From: Pyrus communis
Taxonomy: Eukaryota > Streptophyta > Magnoliopsida > Rosales > Rosaceae
DNA: 64,000 nt
Assembly (NCBI RefSeq): GCF_963583255.1
Contig: NC_084806.1
Coordinates: 19,882,317 to 19,946,316 of the forward strand
Direction: 5' to 3'
The notes below the pieces were generated by a model. That model ran no database searches and had not been told where the DNA came from. It worked only from the letters and a program-made list of their open reading frames with translations. Made by a program: the position numbers and the translations under genes. Positions 23,830-36,771 of the stretch are shown piece after piece; the stretch's first letter is position 1, and every line of letters starts with the position of its first letter.

Positions 23830-24360
23830 CATTATCAACATGCTCTTGACGCTGTGCTAAAGAGAGTTTGATCTTCAATCAGGGGAGTATTACGTTTTAA
23901 TCATTCCTTTTTATGATTAACTTATTATTTTATTGAATTGATCTACCTGCTATTTATTCAATTTAATTTTTCTTTGTTGAATGTGATACAACACATTAGA
24001 GATTCAATTCCGGCTTTCCGAGAAGGATCTTCTACAAATTCAAAGGCTTTTGTTGTTTTCTGCCAATTAGGTACGCTTAAAATAAAGGAAGATATTTGAA
24101 ATGACCGTGAAGCATGAAAACATTCCCCATGATGCATGAACCCCCTACATTTACATTTACCTTCCGATATATATTGTATATGTTTCATATATTTATCAAT
24201 ATTTATACACACACACGTTTCATGCATTACGCAATTTTTGCTATGTGAAATTTGTGAGTCAAAGAATTGAAAGAAATTAGAGGCAATTAGGGTTTTTCAA
24301 ACCCTAGAGTCAAAAAAAAATATATTAAAATCCTAGAGTCGAAAAAAATTAAAAAATATT
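23830..24360. other. Intergenic DNA, no gene seen
   Basis: AT-rich; a minus-strand ORF at 23958-24227 has no recognisable domain. Confidence 0.4.
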
Positions 24361-24936
24361 AGGGCATGTTTGGTACTCTACTTGAATCTAACTTTTTAAA
24401 CTCAAAAACAATTTTCAGGTTTTACGCCTAAAAAACTTGTTTGGTAGGATTATTTTCAAAAACTGAACTCAAGACTAACTCAAAAATATACTCTATTATC
24501 TAAAAACATAAAAAGTAAGTTTTTAGAGTTTTTAAATTTAAACTCACTCATTTCTTTTTCCTCCCTCTTTCTCTCTTCTTCTTTCTCTCTCCTTTTTTTT
24601 TTCTTTTACCTTTTTCGTCTCTCCTCCAATCCGCTCTCTTCATTCTCTTGGTTCTTTCTCTCACTCATCTTCCTCTCTATCTCGTCTAATCCTCTCTCTT
24701 CTTTCTCTTTCCTTCAATCATCTCTTACTTTCTTTCCTCCTCTCTCATCTGTCTCCCTCTCCTACGACCTCCTCTTTTTAGATCTATTTGTCTAGTTTAA
24801 GTCATAAGATCTAAAAATTTTAAATCGCAAACTAATCAAGTTTTTGAGTCTTAAAGAAAATTGTTTTCAAGAGACATTTTTAAGAAATGTTTTGAGAAAT
24901 GATAAAAATTTTCAAATAGGATACCAAACAGGCTCT
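24361..24936. mobile_element. MITE-like element with TGTTTGGTA termini
   Basis: It starts agggcatgtttggtac and ends ataccaaacaggctct, giving imperfect terminal inverted repeats of about 15 bases. The interior is AT-rich with a long CT-rich stretch (24548-24780). Termini of this wording are common in plant hAT-type MITEs, but no clear 8-bp target duplication was found. Confidence 0.55.
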
Positions 24937-25004
24937 TAGTGTTTTTTGCGACTAAGCTACGACCTCCAGCCGTGCCAAGCTGACGCCGTGCGAACTTCGC
25001 CAAG

Positions 25005-25315
25005 CCTGAAGCTTGGGTCAACGACAGGGCAGCCCTCTGGACTTACTACCTAAATTGGACTAGGTGTGCTACATGGGTTTCACGCCCTCGGTCAATTTCA
25101 GAAGCCAGCAGCCTTTAATGGGCTTCTCGGGACTTGGCCTGCCTCAGAAGCCTAGCGAAACCTGAAGCTTGGGTCAACGACAGGGCAGCCCTCTGGACTT
25201 ACTACCTAAATTGGACTAGGTGTGCTACATGGGTTTCACGCCCTCGGTCAATTTCAGAAGCCAGCAGCCTTTAATGGGCTTCTCGGGACTTGGCCTGCCT
25301 CAGAAGCCAGCTTCG
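25005..25315 (+). repeat. Two-copy tandem repeat, 156-base period, GC-rich
   Basis: 'cctgaagcttgggtcaacga' recurs at 25005 and 25161, and both copies continue through 'gacttactacctaaattgga' to 'gacttggcctgcctcagaag' with almost no differences. The block sits in a GC-rich island (about 24960-25560) unlike the AT-rich surroundings. ORFs here (25220-25614) are frame-by-frame shadows without a recognised domain. Confidence 0.85.
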
Positions 25316-25559
25316 CTAGGCTTCTGTGTTTTAGCCCAAAAATTGAAGCCAACAGCCAATGGGCTTCCTTCGCACATCTGCCCAAAGCTTGCAATTCGCT
25401 GGGCTTCCCACGCTCCTCGACCCACCAACCAGCAGCCCCTGCGCTGCTGGGCTTTGCTCCCAACTCTGCCCGCTGCTTTGCGACTTAATGGCTGATGGCC
25501 TGCAGCTTGCCGCAGGGCTGTGATCCAATGCAGCCAGCAATCACATTTTGGGCTGTGTA

Positions 25560-27430
25560 ATTTTTTACGACCCGATGCTATATGTCGGCATCCCCCTCTT
25601 CTCAACCATACCAAAAAATATAATTTTTGGGACGTTTTTGGCTAAAGCTAATTAAGCTAATTCACTTGTCATTTGGCCCGTCGTCAATTGAAGCTAATAT
25701 GACCCCGCATGTTTATTATTTTTCGTCCATGATCGACTCCGTATGATCCTCATCTATTGAATTAATTAAAAGTAATCAACAGTTCATTAATCTGACAAGA
25801 AATCTAAAATTATCGGCTTGAATATTACTTCTTGCCATTAACGATTCAATAATTTATTTTTTTCTTTGAACCGTTGACATCCTTTAGTATTCGCAAAGCA
25901 CTCACACTTGAGTTCCTAAAGCAACACAAATCCACTACACTTAAATTAGTACGTTGTATTCTGTGTTCTTGTAGGAACCTCCTTTTTATGAACTAAATGT
26001 TCACAACTCAATTGAACCTCTAGTTTCGAAATTAGTGCCTTTGAAACTCGAAGTTTTAGTAAAACAATACACCCATGAAAACTCGAAGTTTTTCATGAAA
26101 ACTCGAAGTTTTTCATGAAAACCATGTCTTAGAACCTAAATATTCTAACTTTGATGCTTATGCATATTTTATTTCCCATAACACCAACCATAATTTTGTT
26201 CCCTTCATTCAGTGGATTTTCAAACCATCATAAGTTCCTTTTTCCTGATTTGGACGTTTCTAACCTAAACCACTTTATGTGGGTATAAGACTTGAGTCTC
26301 CACTTGACTATCAAGAAGCTGAGAAACTATTGAAGTTGACAATGGCATGGAAGAGCTGAATAAGCCTTTGCCATGATTTTCATTCGAAGACTTATGCCCA
26401 AAGCATTACAAATGAAAATACCTCTCGGATGATGATTTCATGGCTCTTTAAGCTCGCTCCTACGGACCATTTAATCATGAAAGATGTTGTCTAAGGCACA
26501 CCATGATTACGTCCATGAATGAGTACGATTATGAAGTTTATAACTCCGATTGAATTTTTTACTGGAGAACACTTTTCTCATCTTTCCACGTTTCAAACTC
26601 GCTCTTGAAGCAGCAGTATAGAAAGCTGAAGTTACCAAATTCTCGAATCTAATTACTACCACAAATGTGAGAGAAATGTATAGACCCAGCTTCAGGTGGA
26701 GCCTAACGAATGGTGTAGACCCAGTTTGGCTAGAGTCTACCAAATAGCCTATCCCAATTTCGGTCAAGGACCCCAAAATATATCACTCTACTTTGGCAAA
26801 GGTGTACTGAACAGACCTCTCCAGCTTTGGCTGGAACCTTTCAAACATGTTTGTCTCTTTCACTCACTTTAAGGTTTGTTTTTACAATATATGGTAGAAT
26901 CAGTGTCTGCCAATGTGTGGCATCATGCCCAAAATGTGATCCTTGGCACTTAAGACCTAAAACTGAAGAATAAGGGATAGTATTTCCGAACCTCAACCCA
27001 GCACAATCTACTTCCGTTTTGATGGAAGAAATCATTGGTTATGCATGAATTCGTGCCCTTACCAATCTCGTTGAGGAGTACCATTCTCGTTGTCAATATT
27101 TGAGACTAATTTTGCTCTACTGAACACCGTTAGAATAGCAGAATTTTGACATAAATGGCGTTTGTTGGTCAAATCCTATTAGTAACTTTGGTTTACTTTG
27201 CGAACATATTTTCTATGTTCTTGGATTCAAGTTTGGTATTTGTTTTAGTTTCTGGATAATGTTATTGATTAATAAATAAAGGGAACTTTAATGAAAAACT
27301 TTCGGTACTGTTCACTTTAACAAAAAATCATATTTTTACACTAAAAAGTCAATCTTGATACTATTTACTTTACCCTTTATTTTGTCATTGTCGTTAAAAC
27401 TCAAAGTTTTCAAGTCATTTTCATTAGTTT
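25560..27430. other. Intergenic DNA, no gene seen
   Basis: No domain recognised. A short tandem repeat of 'catgaaaactcgaagttttt' lies at 26074-26120. Stretches near 26680-26830 use repeated 'agacccag.tt.gg..gagtcta' wording, suggesting decayed transposon-derived sequence. Confidence 0.4.
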
Positions 27431-27435
27431 TCCTA

Positions 27436-27610
27436 TAAATAAAAGGATAAATTATATCACACACTCCTAAATTTGGATCCAATTGCAACTTCATACATCA
27501 TCTTTAAAACTTTGCAATGTCATACACAAACTCATGATTTAATTTCATTGTCATACATCTATTAATAGTTATGTGAAACTTACAATTTGGTTTCAATGTC
27601 AGTTGTATCA
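27436..27610. repeat. Fragment of the 'aaattacat..cata' terminal-repeat family
   Basis: 'ggataaattatatcacacac...cttcatacatcatctttaaaactttgcaatgtcata' resembles sequences at 63290-63400 and 63470-63580, and more loosely the Mutator-like termini at 28448. It appears to be a truncated end of such an element. Confidence 0.4.
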
Positions 27611-28019
27611 AACTTAAACAACTAGGACAATAGTGTAATCTTCTTTATATATAAAGCCAACAATCCTTTTTAGGGTCACAAGCTTCACCAGTGTTTTTTA
27701 GACAAAAATGCCCATCAAACAAAAAACTTAAAAAGTAGCCCAAAATAATGCATCAAATGTGGCAGGTGTATTTTCGTCATTTTCAACAGTGTTTTTTTAA
27801 TAGTTTTTTCTTTTTTGGTACAATTTTTTTATTATAATTAGTACCTAACAATAGGTTAATAATAATGCGATTCAATTAGTTGTTCATTAAATATTATTTT
27901 CTCTATTTTTAAACAAGTTCAAAACATCTTAAGAGGCGTATAATGCCGATTATAAAAAAATATATTTTGCACGCGCATAATAATGTGATTAAATTAATTG
28001 TCAAATGATTGATTTTTTT

Positions 28020-28092
28020 TTTTTAAACAAATGATATTATTTACACTAAAGGGGAGGAGGTGGGCTTAACCTCACAATGAGCTAGTAATAAT
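28020..28092 (-). repeat. SINE family 2, 3' fragment, minus copy
   Basis: 'aaatgatattatttacactaa' plus 'cacaatgagctagtaataatg' is the reverse of the family-2 3' half seen at 6640-6712. Confidence 0.6.
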
Positions 28093-28447
28093 GTAATTCA
28101 ATTAGTTGTTTATTATATTATTTTCTATATTCTTAATGTAAATTCAATAGAGACCGATTTTATTATGTGAATTTAGCTGTTTTGATTGGTTTATAAGAGA
28201 TTTTTTTCTAGCATAATCTAATATTATTCATTTATTCAAATATTTGACTTTCCCTTTGTCAATTTAAGCATATAAATACATTTAAAACATGAAAGTCACT
28301 CGTAACACGCTGTGATTTAAAAAATCACACGCACATATGGAGGCCAATAAGAATTAAGTTCACAGTGTCCGATTCTTCCATATAGGTATTACCGTGATGT
28401 AAACCACTAAGAAATGCCTAAAAATGTAAATTTCACATTTTATTTAT

Positions 28448-29819
28448 GGGTAAATTACATTTTCATACCTCAGGTTTGGGGTCTATTTCAATTCCTTACA
28501 ACATCTTCAAAACATTTCACTTTCATACCTTAAGTACTATTTTATTTCAAAATAATAAATCTGTTACATTTTCCATCTATGGATCCATTAAGTGCTTACG
28601 TAGCTGCCACATATATGCCACGTGGTTGCCAAATGTGTGCCACATGGCAAAAAACCTGGATTTTCTCAAAAAAAAAAAAAAAAAAAGGTAAATTACACTT
28701 TCATACCTTAGATTTGGGGTCTATTTCAATTCCTTACAACATCTTCAAAACATTTCACTTTCATACCTTAAGTACTATTTTATTTTAAAATAATACCTCC
28801 GTTACATTTTTTATCCATTGATCTGTTAAATGCTGACATGGCTAGCACATATATGCCACGTGGCTGCCAAATGTCTACCACGTGGCAAATAAAATAATTT
28901 TTTAATTTTTTAAAAAAAAAACCTGAATTTTCTCAAAAAAAAAAAAAAAAAAATTTGAAACCAGTGCCTTCCCCCGCCGAGCGACCCTAACCCAGAACCC
29001 AAAAACCTGCAACAACAACAAGAAGAAGAAGAAGAAGAGGGAGACAAAATATAAAACATATATATATATATATATATATAAAATAAAAAAAAAATAAAAA
29101 AAAAAAGCCCCCAATTCGTCCCACTCGAGCCACCCCCTTCTCCCATCCTCTATCACCCCTCCCAAAAATCCCCCATCTCCCACAAAAATTCCACCCGAGA
29201 TTAGGTGGATCTACCACAAAACCAGTCCAAAAATCATCTCAAACTCAAAGTATTTTCAAAACCCACCCATACTGAAAATCACGAGATCTTGACCCAAGAG
29301 AGGCGAGGAAGGGGGGAAGGTCGCGCGGTGCCCCCGCGGGGGGGGGGAGGGGGGAGAGAGGTGGGTCCCGAGGGGGATGAACTGGGTTTGGGGTTTTTTT
29401 TTTTCCCTTCTTCTTCTTCCTCCCTCTTCTTCTTCTTTTTCCTGCTACTGCAGGTTTTTTTTTTCCTTCTTCCTCCCTCTTCTTCTTCTTCTTGTTGGGT
29501 TTTGGGTTAGGGATAGGGATGTGGGTCTCGCGCGCGCGCAGGGGGGGAGGGGTGGATAGTGGGTTTCAATTTTATTTTCTTTTTGAGAAAATTCATGTTT
29601 TAAAAAATTATTTTATTTGCCACGTGGCAGACATTTGGCAGCCACGTGGCATATATGTGGCAGCTACATCAGCATTTAACAGATCAATGGTTGGAAAATG
29701 TAACGAATGTATTATTTTGAAATAAAATAGTACTTAAGGTATGAAAGTGGAATGTTTTGAAGATGTTGTAAGGAATTTAAATAGGCGCCAAACCTGAGGT
29801 ATGAAAATGTAATTCACTC
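28448..29819. mobile_element. Mutator-like (MULE) element, 1372 bp, 9-bp TSD TTTATTTAT
   Basis: It is flanked by the perfect 9-bp repeat tttatttat (28439-28447 and 29820-29828), the hallmark target-site length of the Mutator superfamily. The long terminal inverted repeats start GGGTAAATTACATTTTCATA (left) and GAGTGAATTACATTTTCATA (right, minus strand) and extend about 200 bases. The left terminal repeat occurs twice in tandem (28448-28680 and 28687-28935). The interior (28935-29600) has poly-A, TA and CT/G-rich tracts and no transposase. ORFs inside are low-complexity artefacts. Confidence 0.88.
29056..29083. repeat. (TA)n microsatellite inside the MULE
   Basis: Alternating ta run, a likely polymorphic locus. 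Confidence 0.9.
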
Positions 29820-29828
29820 TTTATTTAT

Positions 29829-32150
29829 ATTTTACATTACACAGCACACAATTGCATTTCTGATATTTCAGCCGAATTGAAGGGTATTTCGGTACAAAGG
29901 GCCCACTAGCGGCATCCCAAGGCTTTAGTGGGACCAGCTCCGTTCCTTTTTCTTTAAGCCGACTCTCTTTTGCTTTTCAAAGTTCTTTTATCTCAATTTT
30001 GTTCTCTAAATTTACCAATGTATGGTATGTTGGCTAAAATTACCAAAATATTCTTTTGCCTTATGAATGCAAAGTAAACACGGTTTGTGAGGAAGAGATT
30101 TTTCGATATGATCAGAAACACATTGATTACACATACGTCATTATATAATTAAAAAAATATTTTAAAAAAATACTTTTTTTTAATTATGTAATTACATTTG
30201 ACACAATCTCATGTTTTAGTCACATAAAAAATTGTCATTTGTGAGGTGTGAGAATACAATCTGCCACGTGTACATAGAACACTGTGCACGTGTGATAGTG
30301 AGAACGAGGATCCCATGTTTTTGGGTAGGGTTCTGTTTTTTTCTTCAAATTATTATAACTAAAATTTATTTTTAATAAATATTTACAAGAAGAAAATACC
30401 TTAAGAGATTAGAGCGTTTAATTTGTAAACCAATAGCAAAACTTAGTTTAAATTTTCTTTCCACAACCAATAACAATGTTGTTTTCTTTCAAATATCTTC
30501 ATGTACATGTTCAATTACGACTATAAAATGTGTGTTGAAATTCCTCAAAAGTAAAATGAGAAGACTAATGTTGTGAGGTTAGGAGTTTCTTTAATAATCA
30601 CACTCTGTCACTAACTAATCATATGATATAATAGTTCATAAATATGCATCAATTGCAAGAGTCATTTTTCAATATATCGGAAACACTGTCTGATATACCA
30701 AATGTAATAATATAATGGGGCATTTATATTTAGGTCCAAAAAATCAGCTACTTTTGCATTGAGTCCAGTTAGATGTTCTTACCAGTTTAGGTCTAATTGA
30801 TCTCATCTTATTCCCATTTTTCCCTTTATAGTAAAAATAAATATATATTTAAATTTCCTAATTTATGCATTATTTACTCAAATTTGAATCTTCAAATTCC
30901 TTAGTCTAGCCACAATTTAAGGAAAAATTTAAAAGTAAGTTCATGTGTATGACTATAAACCCACGACTTAAGTTGAAATGAATGATATATAAAAAACCTA
31001 TGAACAAAAACCTATGATATACGTAGACTATGAATAAAAACCTGTAATATAAGCAATGAACGAAAACCTATGGTATAGGTAGATAAATACTTTTAATTTG
31101 AATTAGAATATCAAGAACTAATGTGTGTGTGCACTATTAATCCGTGGTATAAGGTAGATAGAACAAAATAACCTATGATACATGTAGATAAACACAATTA
31201 ACTTGAGATAGATTATCAATAATGTGTGATAGGTAGATAATACAATTTATCCATGACACAAGTAGTATAAAACACACAGAGGTAGACTAGAAAAATAATG
31301 TGATATATATTCCAATAAGATCCATAGAAAATGATGAATAAAAAGATGATGCTGAGGGAGTAAAACACGAAGAGGAAAGAAAGAGTTTTAGAATAGAAAA
31401 AAAAATTAATAATATATTAATTACTTAATTAGTCAATTTAGGGATAAATTTGGCAGGAGAATAAAAATAAGCGGATGTGTACAATGAGCCATTGGACCTA
31501 AGTCAATAATCAAACAAAATTGGACTATACCTCATAAAGGCTCACAAAATTGAACTCATATCAAATTTTCTCTAATATTAATATAATTGATTGAAAATTT
31601 AAAAAATGCAGGCACCAACCAATTGTATTATCTAAAGTGTCAAATAACATATTTGAACCAAAAAAGAAAGCCAATAACCATCTTCCTATCTAATAATGTG
31701 AATATTAATCTAGTTTCATAAAATTTTAGTTTTCTGTAATTTTATCTTTTTTTATTTTTTTATAAAATGAGATTAACCGGCGACTTCATTTTTGTAATTT
31801 CATGTTCAGTTTGGCATTTTTGTTTTATCTTAAGGATGTTGTGCAACAACTTGGTACAACAATTTGATTTCAAATATCCAGAAAGTTTTAACTGGATCAA
31901 ATGGGAACCCAAAACAATAATTTCAAAATACAACAACTTGATCTGGTGACCTGTCATCGCTCAGAAATACAACAAAAATCGAAAATGGCATATCCGGAAT
32001 TTAAGCAAGCATGGAGGGCAAAGTTCTAGTGCTGTCATATTCTATGCCCATTGGCTTGTTCCCCCCTTTTTCTTTTTCTTTTTCGAGTCCTCCCAACCTC
32101 GAACTTTAAGTTTTGTTTTTTTATGTTTTTTCTTTTTCTTCTCACTTGGT
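29829..32150. other. Intergenic DNA upstream of the DUF630/632 gene
   Basis: No gene recognised. Around 30990-31270 the unit 'acctatgatata.gtagata' and variants recur loosely several times. The last few hundred bases before 32170 are the putative promoter of the downstream gene; no convincing TATA box was picked. Confidence 0.4.
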
Positions 32151-32183
32151 TTTTGACCGTTACTTTTGCCCAACGTCTCTCTC

Positions 32184-32210
32184 TGCTTCTCTCTCTCCCT
32201 ATCTCCCTCC

Positions 32211-32247
<37 letters not shown>

Positions 32248-32299
32248 ACATTCATCAGTGATCACAGCTCCTGTTCTTATTCCAGCCCGCAATCCCAGG
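32184..32299 (+). other. Putative 5' UTR exon of the DUF630/632 gene, with CT microsatellite
   Basis: A (CT)n-rich leader (32176-32247), common in plant 5' UTRs, is followed by 'gcccgcaatcccag|gtaatg', a good splice donor at 32300. An acceptor 'gttgatcag' near 33870, or another closer to the ATG, would close a 5' UTR intron of about 1.6 kb. Inferred, not proven. Confidence 0.5.
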
Positions 32300-33403
32300 T
32301 AATGCTTCTCAACTGCAATCCATTCCACCAATTAATTTGTATTATTTTCTTTCTGTTTGTTGTAATTATTTGTTAAAAAAAAACAGCCAATTAAGCTCCT
32401 TTTTTTTCCTGAGTTTTATTTCTTCTTTGCTATTGGAAGCTCTTTTTGTTTTATCAGTAATTTTCAGCTCTAGTTTTTAAAAAAATAAATAAATCAATAT
32501 ATGAAATGGGTTTTTCTTTTTGCATCTGTGTGTTGAGTTAGGCTTGAATCTTCACCATATTACAAATAAAAACCTGTGAAATTTTCAGTTTTCCAGTTTT
32601 TTAAATGGGTGATCTGGTTTTCTGGTTCATACGAGATTTTGGTGAGCACTTAAGTTATACACATTACTTGAAGCAGGAAAGAAATACTGTAATTGGTTTC
32701 TCGTGTTTATGTCAGTATTACTTTTGATCTCTTCATAAATCATAAATGTTTTAAACTGCTTTATTATTTTCCAAAAAATGATTATAGCTCGTCTTCTTTG
32801 TTCATGAATATTAGCTATTTAATTTTGTTTTCAAATTTCGAAATTTCTGTTTATCCTTTTTTTTTACCCAATTAGATCTCTGTTTATTATATCTGAATAA
32901 TTGCAATTTTTCTTTAGAAGAAAATAAAAGGAAAATGAGAAGAAAAAAAAAAGAAAAAAAAGAGAGGATGGTTTTTCCTATTGTAATCTCTCCTTTTTAG
33001 AATATGTTCTATTGCAAATTTCAATAGTAAAATGATTTTAGCGCAGTATTTTTTTTTTCACACCTTATATATTATTTTTATCACTTTATTCTCGTTTGAT
33101 TTACTCGAATCTAAAACTCAGAAATTACTAGAGTTAGTGTACGAATATTATATCGCTTTTATTAGTCGACTTTAGACCTTTATCTTCTTTTGCGGTGCCC
33201 GTCTCTTATTTGACAACCCATTATTTTTCTATCATTGTTTAATATGCTTTTTGCAAATCTTCCTTCGATTCTTTTCTTTCAAATTTGCAAAACAAAAAAA
33301 AAAAAAAAAATTAAGATATGAAATTTTTATCCCATTAATTTTATGCAACAATTATAAAAGATAAATCTTTCTTTTCATGTTATGGTAGGAGGTTCTTTAA
33401 TAG

Positions 33404-33542
33404 GGTGTGCGTTCTCACACACCTCTTGTTAATTTATATACTTTAATTTTTTTTAATTCATTCGATCCGACTGTCGAAAATTAAAGAAGTGTGTGAGAAG
33501 TAAAAATAAATGTGTAAATATCACACTCCTCTTTAATTTGGC
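33404..33542. repeat. Possible small inverted-repeat element in the 5' UTR intron
   Basis: 'tctcacacacctc' and 'gaagtgtgtgaga' face each other around a short AT-rich core. It could be a MITE; borders are unclear. Confidence 0.35.
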
Positions 33543-33990
33543 AGTAGTTTCCTGACCAAAAGTTATATGCTTTGTTCCCTCCTTTTTCTTATAATATTTT
33601 TCACGCTTGGTAAAACTCGGTAGAACAGTTTAGATGTGCTGAAGGTTTCTTTGTGACTGAAAATGTAGATATAAAGAAAAGTATTCAGACCTTTTTTTCA
33701 AGTATTTTTTTATTCTGTAGAGCAAATTAGATATCTGAAAATGTAGTTATTTACAAATTAAAATTTGATTTCTCTGCAGAATCTTTCCTGTTGTCGTTCG
33801 TTTCTCGCTTTTACATGTTATAATTCTTCATGTTGGAGTGAGGTTATCGAACTCTACTTTCGTTGATCAGGTTGGTAAATATCCTTATGAATCTGGCCAG
33901 AAGTACAGGCGACTATCCTCGTGATTTCGGTTTTGATTCTAGCCTGAAAAATTCATAGGGTGAAAGAAGTAGGTAAGAAGGAAGCAAGAG

Positions 33991-36627
33991 ATGGGATGTT
34001 CTACATCAAAGCTAGATGATGAAGAAGCAGTTCAGCTTTGCAAAGATCGAAAGAGATTTATTAAACAGGCTCTTGAGCAAAGAACACGATTCGCCTCTGG
34101 ACACATGGCGTATATTCAGTCCTTAAAAAGAGTTTCAGCTGCTCTTCGTGATTATATCGAAGGCGATGAGCCTCGTGAGTTCTTATTAGATTCCTTCGTA
34201 ACCCCACCTTTCACACCTGTTAAGAAAGCAAATCCTGGTTTTATCTCAATTTCCCCAAAATCCTTCTCCCCTGCAACAATCCAGTCCGAACCCCGTTCAT
34301 GTGTGAAAATATGTTATCTAAGATCAGGAGGGAATCCAGCAGTTTCAGTAGAAGAGAGACCTCAATCCCCCGAAACAGGCAGAGTTGAAGCTTACTCTCC
34401 AATGCACCATTATGGGATGGACGGGTTTTTTGGAATGCAATCTTCAGCGATGAATTCTTCGTCATTGTTCTCTTGTTCTCCTAACAATAGGCCAAACATC
34501 CCTCCACCTTCGCCTCAAAATTCTCAGTGGGATTTTTTCTGGAACCCGTTTTCATCACTAGATTACTATAGTTATCCCACTCGAAATAGTCTTGATCAGA
34601 CAGTCATGGATGATGAGGTTAGAGGACTAAGGCAGGTCAGAGAAGAAGAGGGGATCCCTGACTTGGAAGAAGTTGAAACCGAACAGGAGGAGGAATGCGA
34701 TCATGAGGAAAATGTGCCACAAGAAAGGGATAAAGTTGATCTAAACTGCAATAGAGAAGAAGTTATTGTTGAAGATGTTGAGGAGGAGGAGGAGGAGGAA
34801 GAAGAGGAGGATGAGGAAACGGATGGCGGAATAGAGATTGAGCATGAAGTACAAATGCCATCACATAATAGTGTGACTATGGAGGTGTCACGATCTCAGA
34901 CTGCTAGACAAGTTAAAACTAATAGCCAAGAAAGAGCCGTTGGTCTCCGGGAGGGTAAGGAAGAAAAACCGGGCTTTACTGTTTATGTGAACCGAAGGCC
35001 AACGAGTATGGCAGAAGTTATCAAGGATTTAGAAACTCAGTTCAAAATTGTTTGCAATGCCGCCAATGAGGTATCAGCATTGTTGGAGGCGAGCAAAGAG
35101 CAGTACTCTTCATCTTCCAATGAACTCTCAGGTTTGCTTGCTTACTTGGTTCATGAATGCTTATTCTGCAGTAGAAAACATTTTGGTTTTTGTATTTTAT
35201 TTAAACTTTCAGGCTGTTATATAGTAAGTACTTTGTTGTTGCAGCCATGAAAATGTTGAACCCAGTAGCATTATTTCGTTCAGCTTCTTCTCGCTCAGCA
35301 TCGTCCAGATTTTTAATGAATTCTTCGTGCGCTAAAGATGAAAGTTATGAAAGCAGTAGTGATGTCTCTGACGAGACCTGCATGTTTTCGGGTAGCCACC
35401 AATCAACATTAGACAGATTATATGCTTGGGAGAAGAAACTCTACGAGGAAGTCAAGGTATTACTTCTAAATGGCACCAATTTCTGTTGCAAAATACTTGA
35501 TCTACCAAATAGTTTAAATATTTAAAAGAGATTAAAAGAAAATCATGAAGAACTAATATGTGCATCATTACTTAAAACAGTCCGGAGAAAAAGTTCGGAT
35601 TGCATACGAAAAGAAAGTGACGCAACTACGGAACCAAGATGTAAAAGGAGATGACCATTCTGCGGTAGAAAAAACAAGGGTAGCAATTAGAGATCTGCAT
35701 ACTCAGATGAAGGTTTCAATACACACAGTTGAAGCTATTTCAAAGAGGATTGAAACCTTAAGGGATGCAGAATTGCAGCCTCAAATCTCAGAATTGGTGA
35801 AAGGGTATATGCCACGCAGCTTTTATAAATCGTTCGCTCAAATATGTACTCCATGCTTCGTGTAATTATTCTTCTGTATTAATCAATTGATTAACAAAAC
35901 CAGGTTAGCAAGGATGTGGAAAGTAATGGCAGAGTGTCATAAGTCGCAGAAACGAAGCCTAGATGAAGCCAAGCTTTTACTAGCAGGCACGCCGTCAAAA
36001 CTGGAAGCTAAACGACAGTCTTCCATTTCAGCTGCTGATCCAAACCAGCTAGCACGTTCAGCAGCCAGTCTTGAGACAGAGCTGAGGAACTGGAGATCCT
36101 ATTTCGAGTCATGGATCACTTCTCAACGATCCTACGTGCACGCATTAACAGGTTGGCTCCTCCGTTGCATGAGGGCTGATCCCGACACATCAAAGTTCCC
36201 ATTCTCTCCTCGCCGTTCCAGTGGGGCTCTTCCAATATTTGGAATTTGCATCCAATGGTCAAGACTTCTGGATTCCGTACAGGAGACACCGGTGCTGGAT
36301 GGACTAGATTTCTTTGCTGCTGGTATGGGGTCCCTATACGCACAACAGCTTAGAGAGGATTCACACCGAGTTAGAGTAGGTTCAAGAAGATTCGGAGGTG
36401 GATCAGCAGAGGAGTTCAGCGGGGGTATGGAAATGGTGGAAGCTGGCGAAGTGGAACAAGTAATGACTGCAGACAAAAAGGCTGAGGTCGCGATAAGAGT
36501 ACTTTGTGCCGGAATGTCAGTTACGATGAGCTCACTGACAGAGTTTGCTTTCGCTTCGGCTGAGGGATATGCTGAGCTTGTGAATCAATGGGACAAGGCC
36601 AAGGCTGGAGCTGCTGCAATATTATGA
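33991..36627 (+). CDS. DUF630/DUF632 domain protein (REL2/NRG2-like), 766 aa
   Basis: Four coding exons: 33991-35131, 35245-35456, 35581-35804, 35904-36627. All have GT-AG borders and phases that close to 767 codons. The N-terminus MGCSTSKLDDEEAVQLCKDR is the DUF630 signature, and Gly2/Cys3 predict myristoylation plus palmitoylation, so plasma-membrane association. DUF630 covers about residues 1-60. A variable Pro/Ser-rich region and a Glu-rich run (about residues 265-280) follow. DUF632 starts near residue 325 (FTVYVNRRPTSMAEVIKDLE) and runs to about 650 (LARMWKVMAECHKSQ). Family members include rice ROLLING AND ERECT LEAF2 and Arabidopsis NRG2 (nitrate signalling); they are often mis-labelled bZIP. 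The exact role of this paralogue is unknown. The length is usual for the family and no damage is seen. Confidence 0.93.
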
Positions 36628-36771
36628 CGTGGTGTTCATGTTTATGGGGTAGTTTAGTGATGGTTGTCAATATAATTATAAAAATTAATCTAATATCTAT
36701 GAATATTAGCAATTTAGCATAGAGATTTTGCACCCTAATTGCTTTTAGCCAGTGCCTGATATAGTTATAAA

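Noticed and set aside
25220..25614. Five overlapping ORFs on both strands in the GC-rich island
   Set aside because: A stop-poor GC-rich stretch opens several frames at once; none shows a domain, and part of it is tandemly duplicated.
28902..29559. Overlapping ORFs up to 101 aa rich in Phe, Ser and Gly on both strands
   Set aside because: They are translations of poly-A, TA, CT and G-rich tracts inside a Mutator-like element; no domain, repetitive residues only.
32035..32376. ORFs of Arg/Glu and Ser/Leu repeats
   Set aside because: Direct products of the (CT)n leader tract of the downstream gene read in several frames.
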